From contig OX442316.1 in assembly GCA_949358305.1 (NCBI GenBank), forward strand, positions 3,720,001 to 3,784,000: DNA of 64,000 bases. The letters are read 5' to 3'. The notes under the pieces are model-generated. The model was given only the letters and a program-made list of their open reading frames with translations. It made no database searches and had not been told where the DNA came from. This document shows positions 35,457-47,012 of the stretch, piece after piece (within the stretch, counting starts at the first letter, position 1; each line of letters opens with the position of its first letter). The DNA comes from Strigamia acuminata (taxonomy: Eukaryota; Arthropoda; Chilopoda; Geophilomorpha; Linotaeniidae). The translations under genes and the position numbers were made by a program.

Positions 35457-36654
35457 AATTAATTTTGATTTTTATTATTTTAACCGATGTATTTTTTTTT
35501 TAATGAAATAAACATTTTAATATATATATATCCGATCGTGGGCTAATTGGAAGTTAAAACTCTTTGACCTGGGCCCAAAAATTTATTGTTATGACCCCCC
35601 TTTACGCCCTCTTTCCCACAACACCCATTCCCCTTACATGGACACATTGTGCAATTTCGTGTCTCCGTGTCTGCAATTCCCCGACCCACATAATGAAAAA
35701 CGAGAGAAAAAAGTTCACTTTCGGTGATAAAATGATGGAAATTCGGTTTGGAAAATGTGGAAAATTGGTTGATAAACTCGAGATCACGACTCGCACTCGC
35801 ACATCCGCCATTTAACGGTAAACGGCCACTTAATTTATTTTGGTTTGATGTGCATCGAACCCGGCGCATTAGAAAGGGAAATAGGAGAGTTGGTTTCGTC
35901 TCTTTTGCTTTCGGTTGAACGGAAAGAGATCGGCGAGAAAGATTGGATTTTTAACGGTCAATCACACGAATAGGCCTATTCGGATGAGACATTTCGAAGC
36001 GACAGCGTAATCTGTTTATCCTCGTTCATGAATTGCGTCTTTGACCTTCGGTTTGAACTTGGTTTAAACTGAATTGAAATTTTTCTCCAAAATGGGTCAT
36101 GGGATGGATCAAAGGAGGCCACAATTAAATTAAATGATGCACTATCATGCACCAGGATTTTTTTTTTTTTTTCTTTTTATTTTTTTGGTTAATTTTTTGT
36201 TTGGGTTTTTTTGGTGGGAAAAAGTGAGGGGAAGGATTACGTGGTTTCTTTGAGTCGAATTATTTGGATTTTGAATTTTTTTGATTTTTGTCAGTGTAGG
36301 TCAATCCCATACAATTATTCCGGGTTACTTTTGGTTTATTGCTTTCTAAATTGCGTGTGATTTATGGATAATGTTTGTGTGTTTGTATGATGAATTGTGT
36401 TAATTTTTCGGAGGTTTGGACTCGTGTGAAAATTTTATTTTGCTAGAGTTTGTTTTGTCAAGTTTTGTGTGTTGGCTGGTGTAGCGACTAGTTTTGGAGA
36501 GTTAATAAACTTCTTAAAGTTCTTTTTTCTTTGATCGATTAAACTGGCACTTGAATTTTTGTGGTGATAAAATTAGGGTGTGCCATGTTTAGTTAAATTT
36601 TAGATTTTTTAGTTTATTTTTTTTAAGTGTTTCTGCACGGAAAGTGTTATACTA

Positions 36655-37025
36655 CTCTTATAAGAGTGGATTTTTGCACATATAAGTGGATTTTTACACA
36701 TAAAAGTGGATTTTTGCACATAAAAGTGGATTTTTGCACATAAAAGTGGATTTTTGCACATAAAAGTGGATTTTTGCACATAAAAGTGGATTTCTGCACA
36801 TAAAAGTGGATTTTTGCACATAAAAGTGGATTTTTGTACATAAAAGTGGATTTTTGCACATAAAAGTGGATTTTTGCACATAAAAGTGGATTTTTGCACA
36901 TAAAAGTGGATTTTTGCACATAAAAGTGGATTTTTGCACATAAAAGTGGATTTTTGCACATAAAAGTGGATTTTTGCACATAAAAGTGGATTTTTTGACA
37001 TAAAAGTAGATTTTTGCACATAAAA
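36655..37025. repeat. 20-bp minisatellite, ~18 copies
   Basis: The unit taaaagtggatttttgcaca is repeated head to tail with rare changes. All three minus-strand frames stay open across it because 20-bp repeats cycle through frames. These apparent proteins are artefacts of the repeat. Confidence 0.95.
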
Positions 37026-37139
37026 AGTTTATTTTTTCTGGTAAAACTGAATTCTTGCAAGCTTATTTTCATCTTTACAAACGTTTTTTAAGTCAAGAAA
37101 GTTCATTTTTACGCTTAAAATGATTTGTTTATGCACAAA

Positions 37140-37430
37140 AGAGTATTTTTGCGCATAAAAAGAGAATTTGTGCACATAAAAAAAGCATTCTTGCACATAA
37201 AAAGAGCATTTTTGCACATAAAAAGAGCATTCTTGCACATGAAAAGAGCATTCTTGCACATGAAAAAAGCATTTTTGCAAATAAAAAAGCATTCTTGCAC
37301 ATGAAAAGAGCATTCTTGCACATAAAAAGAGCATTTTTGCACATAAAAAAAGCATTCTTGCACATGAAAAGAGCCTTTTTGCACATAAAAAAGCATTCTT
37401 GCACATAAAAAAAGCCTTTTTGCACATACC
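37140..37430. repeat. 20-21-bp minisatellite related to the preceding array
   Basis: The unit aaaaagagcatttttgcacat occurs about 14 times, with indels of one base. It shares tttttgcacataaaa with the array at 36655-37025, so the two probably arose from one ancestral unit. Confidence 0.92.
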
Positions 37431-37667
37431 AGTACTTGATTATTTTGTGCATTTTGGACGTTATTCCCCACCTTCATAATCCATTTGAATTTATTAAATC
37501 AATTGCCACATCCCATAAAAAAAATATGTTAACCGTGTGTCGATTAGAAATCAGTTTCACTTTATCTACAAAGGTAAGTTGATGTTCTGACCCGGAAATG
37601 TTTGCGATGTTTTCGCTCGCATGTAGTGGGTCAATGATGCGAACAGATGCTCCAGGCGCTACTGTCT

Positions 37668-37674
37668 TATAAAA
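37668..37674 (+). promoter_or_regulatory. TATA box of the Spatzle-like gene
   Basis: TATAAAA, 60 bp upstream of the start codon at 37728. Confidence 0.65.
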
Positions 37675-37727
37675 CTGGGGCCTTCACTGGATGCCTTCAA
37701 CATTCATTCCACAATCTGACACTAACT

Positions 37728-40700
37728 ATGGCACGACCGTTCCTCCTCCTTCAGGTAAGACAATCATTTACTAAAACACGCTAGTCCACTAAACAAAACG
37801 ATAAACTCAAACACATTTCTCACTGTGCAAACCACAAAATTAAGAATTAACCAAAACAATTGAAAAGAAATATATCAAAGAAAAATTTTTTTAAAAAAAA
37901 AATCGAAATTTGTTTTCGAAAAATCGAAAATATTCGACATTTTTCGACATTTCTCGACATTTTATCGACATTTTTTGAAATTTTTTGAAATTTTTCGAAA
38001 TTTTTCGAAATTTTTTGAAATTTTTCGATATTTTGCGATATTTTTCGATATTTTTCGATATTTTTCGATATTTTTCGATATTTTTCGATATTTTTTGATA
38101 TTTTTCGAAATTTTTCGAAATTTTTCGAAATTTTGATTTTTTTCTAATTAATTTCCTCTAAATTGATTTTGTAAATTGCTGCAACACGAGAACAATGGCT
38201 TGTCGTTATGGGAAGGGCAAAGGTAATGAGGGCTCATCCTCAGTGTTGAGACCTCAAGGTAGACGAACTCATATTGCACTGCAGGATAATTTAGCCAACG
38301 GTAATTTGAACCTGACCAACTTCTCTCAACTTCCCACACCTGAGAATCTACTAAATAAAGAGGCAACAGCACTATAGCAGGATGCTCCACTTTAATTTAA
38401 CCCTTTTTCCACCGCTATTATCAAGTAATATGCGACAGCTGGCACTGACCCTGCAGAACTGGTCCCATGTCATTGCCTCCTTGAGGCACACATATCATCT
38501 TCATACCAACATTGATCTTAACCTCTGAATATCATTAACCGTTTAGTAAGCGGAGCTTCTTGCGGGTCAATCTGGACGAGTTTCTCACATTTTCTAATCT
38601 TTACGGTCCATCTCATCCTGACCCTTTCGCTCTTCTAGGCTTCCGAAATGCCGGAAAATAGCATCAGTGATTTATCGTCTCCAAGTTTGGTTGGAATATC
38701 TCAGTTTGGTTCAAGATGGAGACAAATTATCGCGATAATTTTTTCTTTGAGGCAGCCGATTGGCTGTTTCGCCATTTTCCCATTGGTCGAGAACCGATGA
38801 GGGATGTTATCGCTAGTAATATTGAGTGCAAAGTTAGGTTAGGTTAGGGTTATTACCCTGTCTTTTTGCAAGAAATAACGGTTGTTACCAATCTGGAGTG
38901 TAACAATTAATTTGTCCGTTTGTTGTTATTGATTTTACTCCTACTTGTACATCGGCTAAGGGGCCGTCCATAAATTACGTACCGTAACGCAAAATTTGCG
39001 ATTTTTAGACCCCCTCCCCCCTTCTGTAACAAAGTCGTAACAAATTTCCAAACCCCCCACCCCCTAATTACGTTAGAAAACTGAAATCATCCCTCCCACT
39101 ACAATTTTCAAAAGTCATATCAGAATAAATTTTCAGCAAGAATTATTATTTATTATCAGGGTAATTTTTCAGCAAGTATTATTATCAGGATAATTTTTCA
39201 GCAAGAAATATTATCACGATAATTTTTCAGCAAGGATTGTTATCAGGATAATTTTTTAGCAAGAAATGTTATCAGGATAATTTTTCAGCAGGAAATATTA
39301 TCAGGATAATTTTTAAGCAAGGATTATTATCAGGATAATATATTTTCTTATTATTTATTGATTGAATTAACCATTTTTTGTGCAATTTTAACAATTAATA
39401 GAAGTGTAAAGCAACTGGTTCTATTTGCAGGTGTGTGTTATTTGTTGTTTGGCTGTGACAAGAATAAATGGCCAAATGCAACAAGAAAGATTTCCAACAT
39501 TATTCGCAGGTCAATTCCAAACACCAAGATTTGTTCAGAGAGGACCTCAAGTGGTCTCAGGCTTTGTTGGGCCAATCAATCAGAACCAATTGATGGGGTC
39601 ACAATCACAGGTGCAAAAAATTGTAGTCCCTATGAGAATTGTCAATGGACAGCAGCAAATGGAAATTGATCTGAACCGGTTACCGAAGAATATTCAAGCA
39701 CAGATTTTGAGGCAACAACAGCAAAGACAACAGCAGTTAATGTTGGCGCAAATACAGCAACAAAAGTTGAGGCAAGAACAACAAAGATTGCAAATGCAAC
39801 AACAAATTGCTAATCATCAACCAGTACTTCCTACTCCTTCTGTTGTTAATGCCATGCCATCATTTCAAGCAACCGGAAGCCAAATTGCATCGACTAATCA
39901 ATTTAACAATAACAATGTTAAAATTAATCCACAACAATTGCAAGAAGGGCAAAATCAACAGCAATTTCAAGGGGCACAAAATCAACAACAATTTCAAGAG
40001 GCACAGAATCAACAAGGACAGCAACAACAGTTTCGCGGAGTGCAAAATGAAGAATTCCAACGACCGCAAAATCAACAATTTCAGGGACAACAAAATCAAC
40101 AACTCCAAGGCCAACAAAATCAACAATTCCAAGAGCAACAAAATCAGCAGTTCCAAGGGAATCAAAATCAGCAATTCCAAGGAAATCAAAATCAGCAATT
40201 CCAAGGAAATCAAAATCAGCAATTCCGGGAACAACAAAATCAACAATTCCAAGGGCCACAAAATCAACAATTCCAAAGACCACAAAATCAACAATTTCGA
40301 GGACAACAAAATCAACAATTCCAAGGACAACAAAATCAACAATTCCAAGGACAAAATCAACAATTTCAAAGACCACAAAATCAACAATTTCAGGAACAAC
40401 AAAACCAACAATTTCAAGGACAACAAAATCAACAATTTCAAGGACAACAGAATCAACAATTTCAAGGATTTCAAAATCAACAAGCATTCCAAAGGCCACA
40501 AAATCAACAAGAATTCCAAAGACCACAAAATCAACAAGAATTCCAAAGGCCACAAAACCAACAAGAATTCCAAAGACCACAAAATCAACAAGAAATTCAA
40601 CAAATACAAAATAATTTTCTTCGACAACAATCACAGCAGGACATCAATGCACAACAACAATTTGGAAACAACTTGATACAGAGTAATGGCTTCCTAGAAA

Positions 40701-42251
40701 ATGACCAACAGGTTCAATTTTCACCATTCATTGGCCAAGATCCTAATACTGATGCACGCTTCAATCAATTCAATGAGTTCATACAACAAGCCAAACCAGT
40801 GAACAACATGCAAAGACCCAGCATCGAATTTGGTGGTTTCATTCCTCTCACAACTCCAAACCCATCCATTGCAATGTCAACAATTAATGAAATATCCAAT
40901 GAAATTTCTTCACAGCCTTCATTTATAATCGCGGTAACTCCGTCTTCGACAAATTCGCCGGATACAGAAAGCACAATTCAGGAAATTGCACATTCTTCAA
41001 AACAAATTGCATTCACTTCAGACAGCAAACCAGATTTCACAGTTGGTTTGAATAACATAGACACTGTAGCATCATCAACTGCTTTGCCACCTGTTTCGAC
41101 CTCTTCCTCTCCATTTAAAACATCCATATTTACCAAAACCATACCATTCATCACCTCACAAAAACCAAGAAGAGTTAAAGTTGGCTGTGAAGGTGGACTT
41201 GGATTTTGTGATGTCAATGACAACTATCCCAAGTAAGATATTTAGTTTTCCTCTCATCAAAAGTCTTATTTCTAGTTTATTGCCAATTGAACACATTTTA
41301 GCTTTGTCATACACTTACTATTCATTAGATTAAAGAAAATAGCTCAAGTGTTTGTATTGTATGGTAATTGTCACAAAACTAGGTCATGAATTGTTTTTGA
41401 AATAACAATAGTGACACAACATCTGTCAATATAAGAATTTTATCATAAATGTGACACAGCACAATTGAGAATTTAATCAAATGTCAAGTATGGGAACAAA
41501 TAACATGACATAAGATAAATAAACAAAGTAAATAAACAAAATAAAGAATGTCATTGCAGACAAACATCTGCATAAGCACTGAAGACATGTTTAGCAATTT
41601 ATTAATCTTTTCTTGGTTATCGTTTCAGCAACCGTGTAGCTTTCCTTACATCCAAATGTAGGGATTTGATCAGCAAGATGTTTGTCCCATTACCAGATAC
41701 ATTTGAAGAAACCAGCAATGTTAGTGCCAGCGTACGCCAAGATGAAGCCTGCAGTTCTGAAAAAAGGTTTCTCAAGCCTGGTTTTGCGGTAGATGATCAC
41801 GGAAAGTGGCAAGTGATTATACAAACCCAACAAATCAGTCAACGGGTCATCATTGAAATGTGCAGGTTAGTTTAATCTAGACTTGCTGATACCGATAATC
41901 GGTAAACAAAATGTTTCTCACTTCCTGTTTAACATGCAAATGTAACACACGTGTCCAATTTTATCTCCAAGCATAATCGCCACAGTTTCTTCTTCTTTTC
42001 TTACTCAAAAAACCTTTGTGTTACCGTATACTCTGTTACTTAAATTTGAATCTATCATTTCTAGGACTCCTCAACATTCTTGTTCTGGTTTGACCGATAC
42101 AAACACAAGATCAAGATGCGTTCAGAAGTTCTCGTTTCAACTACTAATGGCACTGGACCCAGAAAGACCAGACGACTGTCCTGCAATGCGAGCAGTTCGA
42201 GTACCCACATCCTGCTCATGTCAAATTGAAGCACCTAGAATTCCCATGTAA
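37728..42251 (+). CDS. Spatzle-like Toll ligand with Gln-rich prodomain
   Basis: Cystine-knot cytokine precursor of the Spatzle family, expected to bind a Toll receptor after proteolytic cleavage. Exons are 37728-37754, 39431-41232, 41629-41865 and 42065-42251 (2253 nt, 750 residues). Exon 1 gives only MARPFLLLQ; joined to exon 2 it completes a signal peptide (VCVICCLAVTRINGQ). A prodomain of about 580 residues follows. Its core, from about residue 170 to 410, is almost pure Q/N/F in units like FQGQQNQQ. A basic site (K-P-R-R) precedes C-E-G-G-L-G-F-C and D-N-Y-P. The mature domain then has the family pattern: C-S-S, G-K-W-Q-V-I-I-Q-T-Q-Q, V-I-I-E-M-C, S-C-S, S-R-C-V-Q-K-F, L-L-M-A-L-D and final S-C-S-C. 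Intron 1 is long (1.7 kb) and full of repeats. The subfamily is not assigned. Confidence 0.92.
37925..38140. repeat. 10-bp repeat (atttttcgat) in intron 1 of the Spatzle-like gene
   Basis: About twenty copies of a 10-bp unit, atttttcgaa or atttttcgat. It puts a T5 tract at every helical turn. Confidence 0.9.
38955..39120. repeat. Probable DNA-transposon end in intron 1
   Basis: The block begins ggggccgtccataaattacg and continues through gaccccctccccccttctgt. The phrase about the unaltered-sequence-like gtccataaattacgt resembles ends seen repeatedly in arthropod DNA elements. Only one end is recognised. Confidence 0.35.
39125..39345. repeat. ~29-bp direct repeats in intron 1
   Basis: Six or seven degenerate copies of ttatcaggataatttttcag followed by caagaa lie just upstream of exon 2 of the Spatzle-like gene. 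Confidence 0.85.
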
Positions 42252-42849
42252 TTCACAAATCTCATCCAAAAACTAAAACACGGAGTTCGGAAACAGCAAT
42301 ACGGATAGAAACTTAGTAAAAGCAAAGAGAACAGCAAGTAGGCTTATATATGTCCACCATAAGAAACGAAGACAATTCTTAAAATTTAAATCTCAGCGAC
42401 CCAATTTTGGCACTGGAAAAAGAAGCTAGCCCTAAGTAAGTTTCTACCGTATTGCTGTTTCCCTAAAACTAAATCTAAAAACAAGTTGGAATAAACCTGC
42501 TCTACAATCGTATAGTCATTTTGTAATTATTTTGTACAGTGTGTGTACTCAAGTTGTGTCATATATATACCTTTTTTTTAAAAATTGTTTTTTTCAACAT
42601 CTATGTTGTAGATGTTCAAGTTAATTTCATTTTTTTAATGGGTGCTAGTACATCTTACATTGGTATTTTCTTTCTTTCTTGTTGTACATTATTTTAATTA
42701 AAAACTTCATAGAAATTCTAATACGTTATTCAAAACATATCCCAGTTTGAGTTTTACGCCCACAGATGGCGCCACAAGCTTCGTGACACGAATCTCTCCT
42801 TTGATCGCGACCGGTCAACCAGATAGCGAACATAAACAACACTCACAGA
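42252..42849. other. Intergenic, 3' flank of the Spatzle-like gene
   Basis: AT-rich, no gene seen. Around 42290-42450 an inverted pair is visible (aacagcaatacggatagaaacttag against ctaagtaagtttctaccgtattgctgtt), which may form a stem in the 3' UTR or mark a small element. Confidence 0.5.
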
Positions 42850-45048
42850 ATGAAAATCCAGCTCACAAATCTCTCCGACAACATTACTCTGCCGTACTCT
42901 TTACTCCTGATTCGAGGGAAAATAATCAACTGCGGCAAGGAATGCAAACAGCACATTTCCCTTCACACGCAATCTTCATCAAGCAACAATACACGCTGGC
43001 CTATTGTTGGAAGGGAGTTTATTTGCTACATACAACTTGCCAAAGGATGTAACATTTTGGTGTTTACATATGACCACAATCACTTGCAAATACGCGTCAA
43101 TTACAGGCAGCCAGAATTGGATAAGTTCATTCTCCCCGTTTACATAATTTGTGCCAACGACGAAGGCAAATTTCAAGCGCCAAAACATGTGGAAAATACA
43201 GTTGATAGTGCTTGCAAACGCATCGAATTAGCAGCTAAAATGCTACAGTTGTACACTGCCGAGTCGCTATTTGCTCAAGGGTTTGGTCGGAAGACATTTA
43301 AGTTAGCGAGCGACGAAAAGTGTCTGATTTTTCGCTCGAATCTAACTCGTCAACAAGCGCAGGACATGAATAGCAATGAGTTGTGGAAGCATTTTGCGTG
43401 TGAATTGATGACGTCGGATTTAGGGTTCAGTGATAAAGAAAATTGTAAATTTTTAGCGTTCATGTCATTTACTGAATATCAAAATAATTCAAATCAACCT
43501 CCCATTGATCATCAGCACATGTTGCAAATGACCAAGGTAAATAATAACACACCTTGAATATTTCTGGCTCTGATCTTACGATCTAAAGAACCATAACTGA
43601 TTTAATGATCCATTTGCGGTTTCACCTTGTTTCGGCGTGTGTCGATGTTTTGTTGACGTTATATCATTTGGTTCCGACCTGCTTGTTACCTGAAAACATG
43701 CAGGTCGAAACCAAACGATATAACATCGACGAAATATCGTAAACGTTCCTTGTTTTGGCACGTAGTACACATTGTTCTTCGACATGCGTGTCTTAATCAT
43801 TGAGACAAGCATACGGTTAAGAAACCATGTCACTGTATCACCTCGTTCTTCATCCGACCTGTGAGTGGTAGTCTTAATACCCCACAGAACTGTGGATCAG
43901 AACCAGTCACACATTTCCTTCATTTTAATTGACTAATATTTAATACAATTACAGGGTTATTCTGCTCTAGGTGGTGGTGGTTTAGCCCTACTGGGGACTG
44001 GGAGTCTGCACACATGGCCTAAAACAATCGATGACATAATTCCATGTTTTACAAATTGCTCCGTAATAGATGCAGTTAATTTAATGGACGACAGTTGTAA
44101 TAGGTAAAAATTGTTTAGTTATTCATTTCAGTTGCATTTAAATGGTTTTTTGCCACTTGCTATTCTAGAGGATCTTATTGGGCATGCTACACAACGAGCC
44201 TAGGTGCAACTTTACATGAACTTGGCCACACCTTTAATTTAGTACACAATGAAGCTGGAATAATGGCTAGAGGATTTGATGATATCAATAAATTTTTCAT
44301 ATTGCCACAACTATTAAATGATGAAATGGTAAACTATTGTTTAGTGCAGAAGAATTTTTGGAACTCTGTGTGGACTTCCTGTTTATTTTATGGTTGTTTG
44401 ATTGAATTTTGTATTAATTTCAAGAAAAGCCGAAGATTAAAGGATAAAAAAGTGCAGTCACAGTTTAATTCATCTTGGGAGTCTTTGAAATGTAATTTTG
44501 GTGATGCAGTTTGGGCCCATTCATCCGCAATTATTCTTGCAAATCATAAGTAAAGTATGTCGTTGAAAAAAATAATTTTAAAACTAATATTTCTGGTTGT
44601 AGGTGGTTCAACAGATCCAACCATGACGTCAAGGGATTTCAGACCAATGGGTAGGTATTTTTATGAAGTTAAAACAAATTGGAAATGTATATAAATATAA
44701 AAATATAAATATAAATATAAAAATATATAAACGCTCGGACGTTTAAACGAGGCGGTAAAATTAATTATTTCGAAAACTTAAATCTAAATCTCGCTTTCAT
44801 CATTTATTTATTTATTTATTTATTTATCTCTTTTTAGAGACATTATTACATCCCTTTATCCATTTCGCCTTGTCGAACTGAGAAGCATGGACAAATTTAC
44901 GCTCTACTTTTGGACATTTCAGTCCGATTTATTCAAATTTAAAATCAAATTAAAAAACCTAAGTCATGTTTTAGACAAACAAGAAAAAGTAATTATTTTT
45001 GTGTTAGACAGCAAAGGAAACTTTTTGGAAAAGGAAATAAAAATTTAG
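42850..45048 (+). CDS. Zinc metallopeptidase, YIL108W-like
   Basis: Five exons (42850-43536, 43955-44103, 44169-44549, 44603-44650, 44838-45048) give 1476 nt (491 residues). The N-terminal part is a beta-rich region (M-K-I-Q-L-T-N-L-S-D-N-I-T). The catalytic zinc site is HELGHTFNLVH at about residue 292, the HExxHxxxxxH form of metzincins. A candidate Met-turn (A-G-I-M-A-R-G) follows closely. The general layout, including R-I-E-L-A-A-K-M-L-Q-L-Y-T-A-E and D-I-I-P-C-F, matches a conserved eukaryotic family typified by yeast YIL108W (Pfam Metallopep). It lacks a signal peptide, so is probably intracellular. No substrate is known to me. The last ten codons are duplicated upstream of the second SDR gene. 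Confidence 0.83.
44690..44835. repeat. Simple AT repeats in an intron
   Basis: (aaatat)n and (attt)n tracts within the last intron of the metallopeptidase gene. Confidence 0.8.
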
Positions 45049-46690
45049 ATTTCAAACATCAACAAATCAGCACGTTAAACCTTATTTTACAAACCATAAA
45101 TCAAAAATACAACTTCGTGAAATCAGAAAATAAGAAAAAACATATACCTACGTTTTAGTTCTACCCAAAAACATTGCATCATAAAGCCTCGCTGTAATTG
45201 GTTGAAATTCATCGCCTATTTTTTATAGGAAGATTACTAACAGGATATCAGATATCCTCCCAAATCCTCACTTACACAAGTATATATTAATATATATAAC
45301 ATTTCCAACTGTCATTAACTAATTATATATTTTTTATAGACTGCAGTATGAGTTACATAAAGCCAATCAAGGTACGATTTAAAGAAAACACGACACGAGT
45401 CGAATTTAACGATGTTTATCCGATTTTTTAAGGGAATGGTGGTGTTGGTGACTGGTGGCGCATCCGGACTGGGTCTAGCGACAGTAAACAGACTGGCTTC
45501 GCAAGGAGCCAAAGTGGTTATGCTCGATTTACCCTCTTCGAACGGATCGGAAGTAGTTAAACAGCTCGAAAATAAAGAAAACGTCATTTTTGCACCCGCA
45601 GATGTAAAAATATAGTCAGTAGCAACTGAGCCGCAACGTAGAACTATTTCAGCGAGCCTTTTCAGATGCTTCTGTAATGCGAGGGCCTCGAGTTGCTGGA
45701 CGCAACACACACGATAAGAACAATGAGAAATACACGAGACGCACTGTGGCGTGTGGCTATAACGGCTTTATCCAAGTTGCATTCGTGCTTTGCTTTTCTT
45801 CCCACCTAGCGCGGAGAAAGATGTAGTTCTACGTGAAAATTTAATAAAAAATAGCGAAAGTATAATTTTTCTTTGCTTTATTTCAAGGTGACGAGTGAAA
45901 GCGAGGTGAAGAGCGCGCTGGATTTGACATTGACCAAATTCGGCGGTTTGCACGCTGTGGTGAATTGCGCGGGGATCGGAATCTTGGGTAAAACTTACGA
46001 CTTTAAAAAGAACACGCCGCATCCTTTAGACGATTTCCAAAGAGTTTTGAACATTAATTCTACGGGGACGTTCAACGTTACACGTTTGGCCGTGGGTTTG
46101 ATGGGAAATAACCAACCGGATGCTGATGGGGGCCGCGGAGTTGTGATTAACACGGCGAGTGTTGCCGCTTTGGATGGGCAAAAGGGACTGGTTGCTTATT
46201 CCGCTAGTAAAGGCTGTGTGGTGGCCATGACGCTACCAATGGCGCGGGATTTGGCCGCGGTTGGGATTCGGTGTTGTACGATTGTACCTGGTGAGAAGAT
46301 TTGTTGATTTTATATTTTTTAAACTTTTTATTGATCTTTTATCTTTTTTTTTTTTAAGGGATGTTTGACACTCCAATGGTGAGAGGTTTGCCGGATAAAG
46401 AGATTGAAGAACGTGTGTCTGCGGTTCCGTTTCCTAAACGATTGGGAAATGGCGACGAGTTTGCTCATCTGGTTCAAACCGTTATTGAAAATACTATGAT
46501 TAATGGAGCGACGATTAGGATAGATGGTGCTCTTCGAGCGATGTAATTCGGTTAAATAAAAACAACATTTTTTTTTTAAACCAAATTGAAGAGTGAATAT
46601 TATTTTCAGGTGTGTGTGATTATTTATTATGCATTCACCATTTTTAAACAAATTGTAAATAATAAAGAGATGAGATTCGAATGGAAATTT
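45028..46690. repeat. Ancestral tandem-duplication unit of the SDR pair
   Basis: Sequence from the end of the metallopeptidase gene (ggaaataaaaatttagatttcaaa at about 45030) recurs at about 46700 (ggagtaaaaatttagatttcaaa), and similarity continues through promoter and coding parts of both SDR genes. The unit is therefore about 1.67 kb, and its left breakpoint lies in the last coding exon of the neighbouring gene. Confidence 0.75.
45348..46546 (+). CDS. HSD17B10: HSD17B10-like short-chain dehydrogenase, copy 1
   Basis: Mitochondrial-type 3-hydroxyacyl-CoA dehydrogenase (SDR family). In animals the orthologue oxidises 2-methyl-3-hydroxybutyryl-CoA in isoleucine breakdown and is also a subunit of mitochondrial RNase P. 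Exons 45348-45371, 45433-45603, 45888-46290 and 46359-46546 give 786 nt (261 residues), exactly the usual length. The NAD site is T-G-G-A-S-G-L-G (about residue 17), N-C-A-G-I-G marks the central strand, the catalytic Ser is in N-T-A-S-V-A-A, and Y-S-A-S-K supplies Tyr and Lys. The C terminus has V-P-F-P-K-R-L-G and T-I-R-I-D-G-A-L-R. It is tandem with a near copy 0.5 kb downstream. Intron 2 (284 bp) is larger than in copy 2 and has extra sequence. Confidence 0.95.
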
Positions 46691-47012
46691 CGTGGAAAAT
46701 GGAGTAAAAATTTAGATTTCAAAGACCAAGAAGTCAGTATTTTAAATTATTTTACAAGTTTCTAATAAAAAGAGAAAAAATTATACATGCCTTTCTTGAT
46801 TTCACGTTTTAGTGCTACCCAAAAAGATTGCATCATATTTGAACCGAAAGAGGAAGCAAGCCTCGCTGTAATTGGTCGGAATGTACCGCCTGTTTTGATT
46901 GGACGATCTGCAACGTCAAGAAAGCACATTGCGCTCACAGGTTTTCTTAAAATCATCTTTTAATATTTTTAACTGTATTTCAACTAATTTTGCATTTTTA
47001 TTTACAGACAGT
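46547..47012. other. Intergenic between the SDR copies
   Basis: Contains the copy-1 3' UTR (AATAAA within ggttaaataaaaac at 46553, another aataaa at about 46661) and, from about 46700, the duplicated metallopeptidase tail and promoter-like segment. Confidence 0.6.

Larger units (their letters stand above)
35457..37727. other. Intergenic region dominated by minisatellites
   Basis: 35460-36600 is unannotated single-copy sequence; short frames on both strands look random. 36655-37025 and 37140-37425 are minisatellites. 37500-37727 is the upstream region of the Spatzle-like gene, including a TATA box. Confidence 0.5.

Noticed and set aside
36609-37477. Long overlapping minus-strand open frames with repeated Cys/Lys/Phe words
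   Set aside because: They are translations of 20-21-bp minisatellites, open in several frames at once, without start context, splice signals or domains.
38834-38852. TTAGG repeats as telomeric DNA
   Set aside because: Only about three units (ttaggttaggttagg), which can occur by chance; not evidence for a telomere or fusion.
39807-40676. Alternative frames in and opposite the Gln-rich region (Asn/Lys-rich and Leu-rich)
   Set aside because: Shadows of the CAA-rich repeat; the Gln frame alone joins to a signal peptide and the cystine-knot exons.
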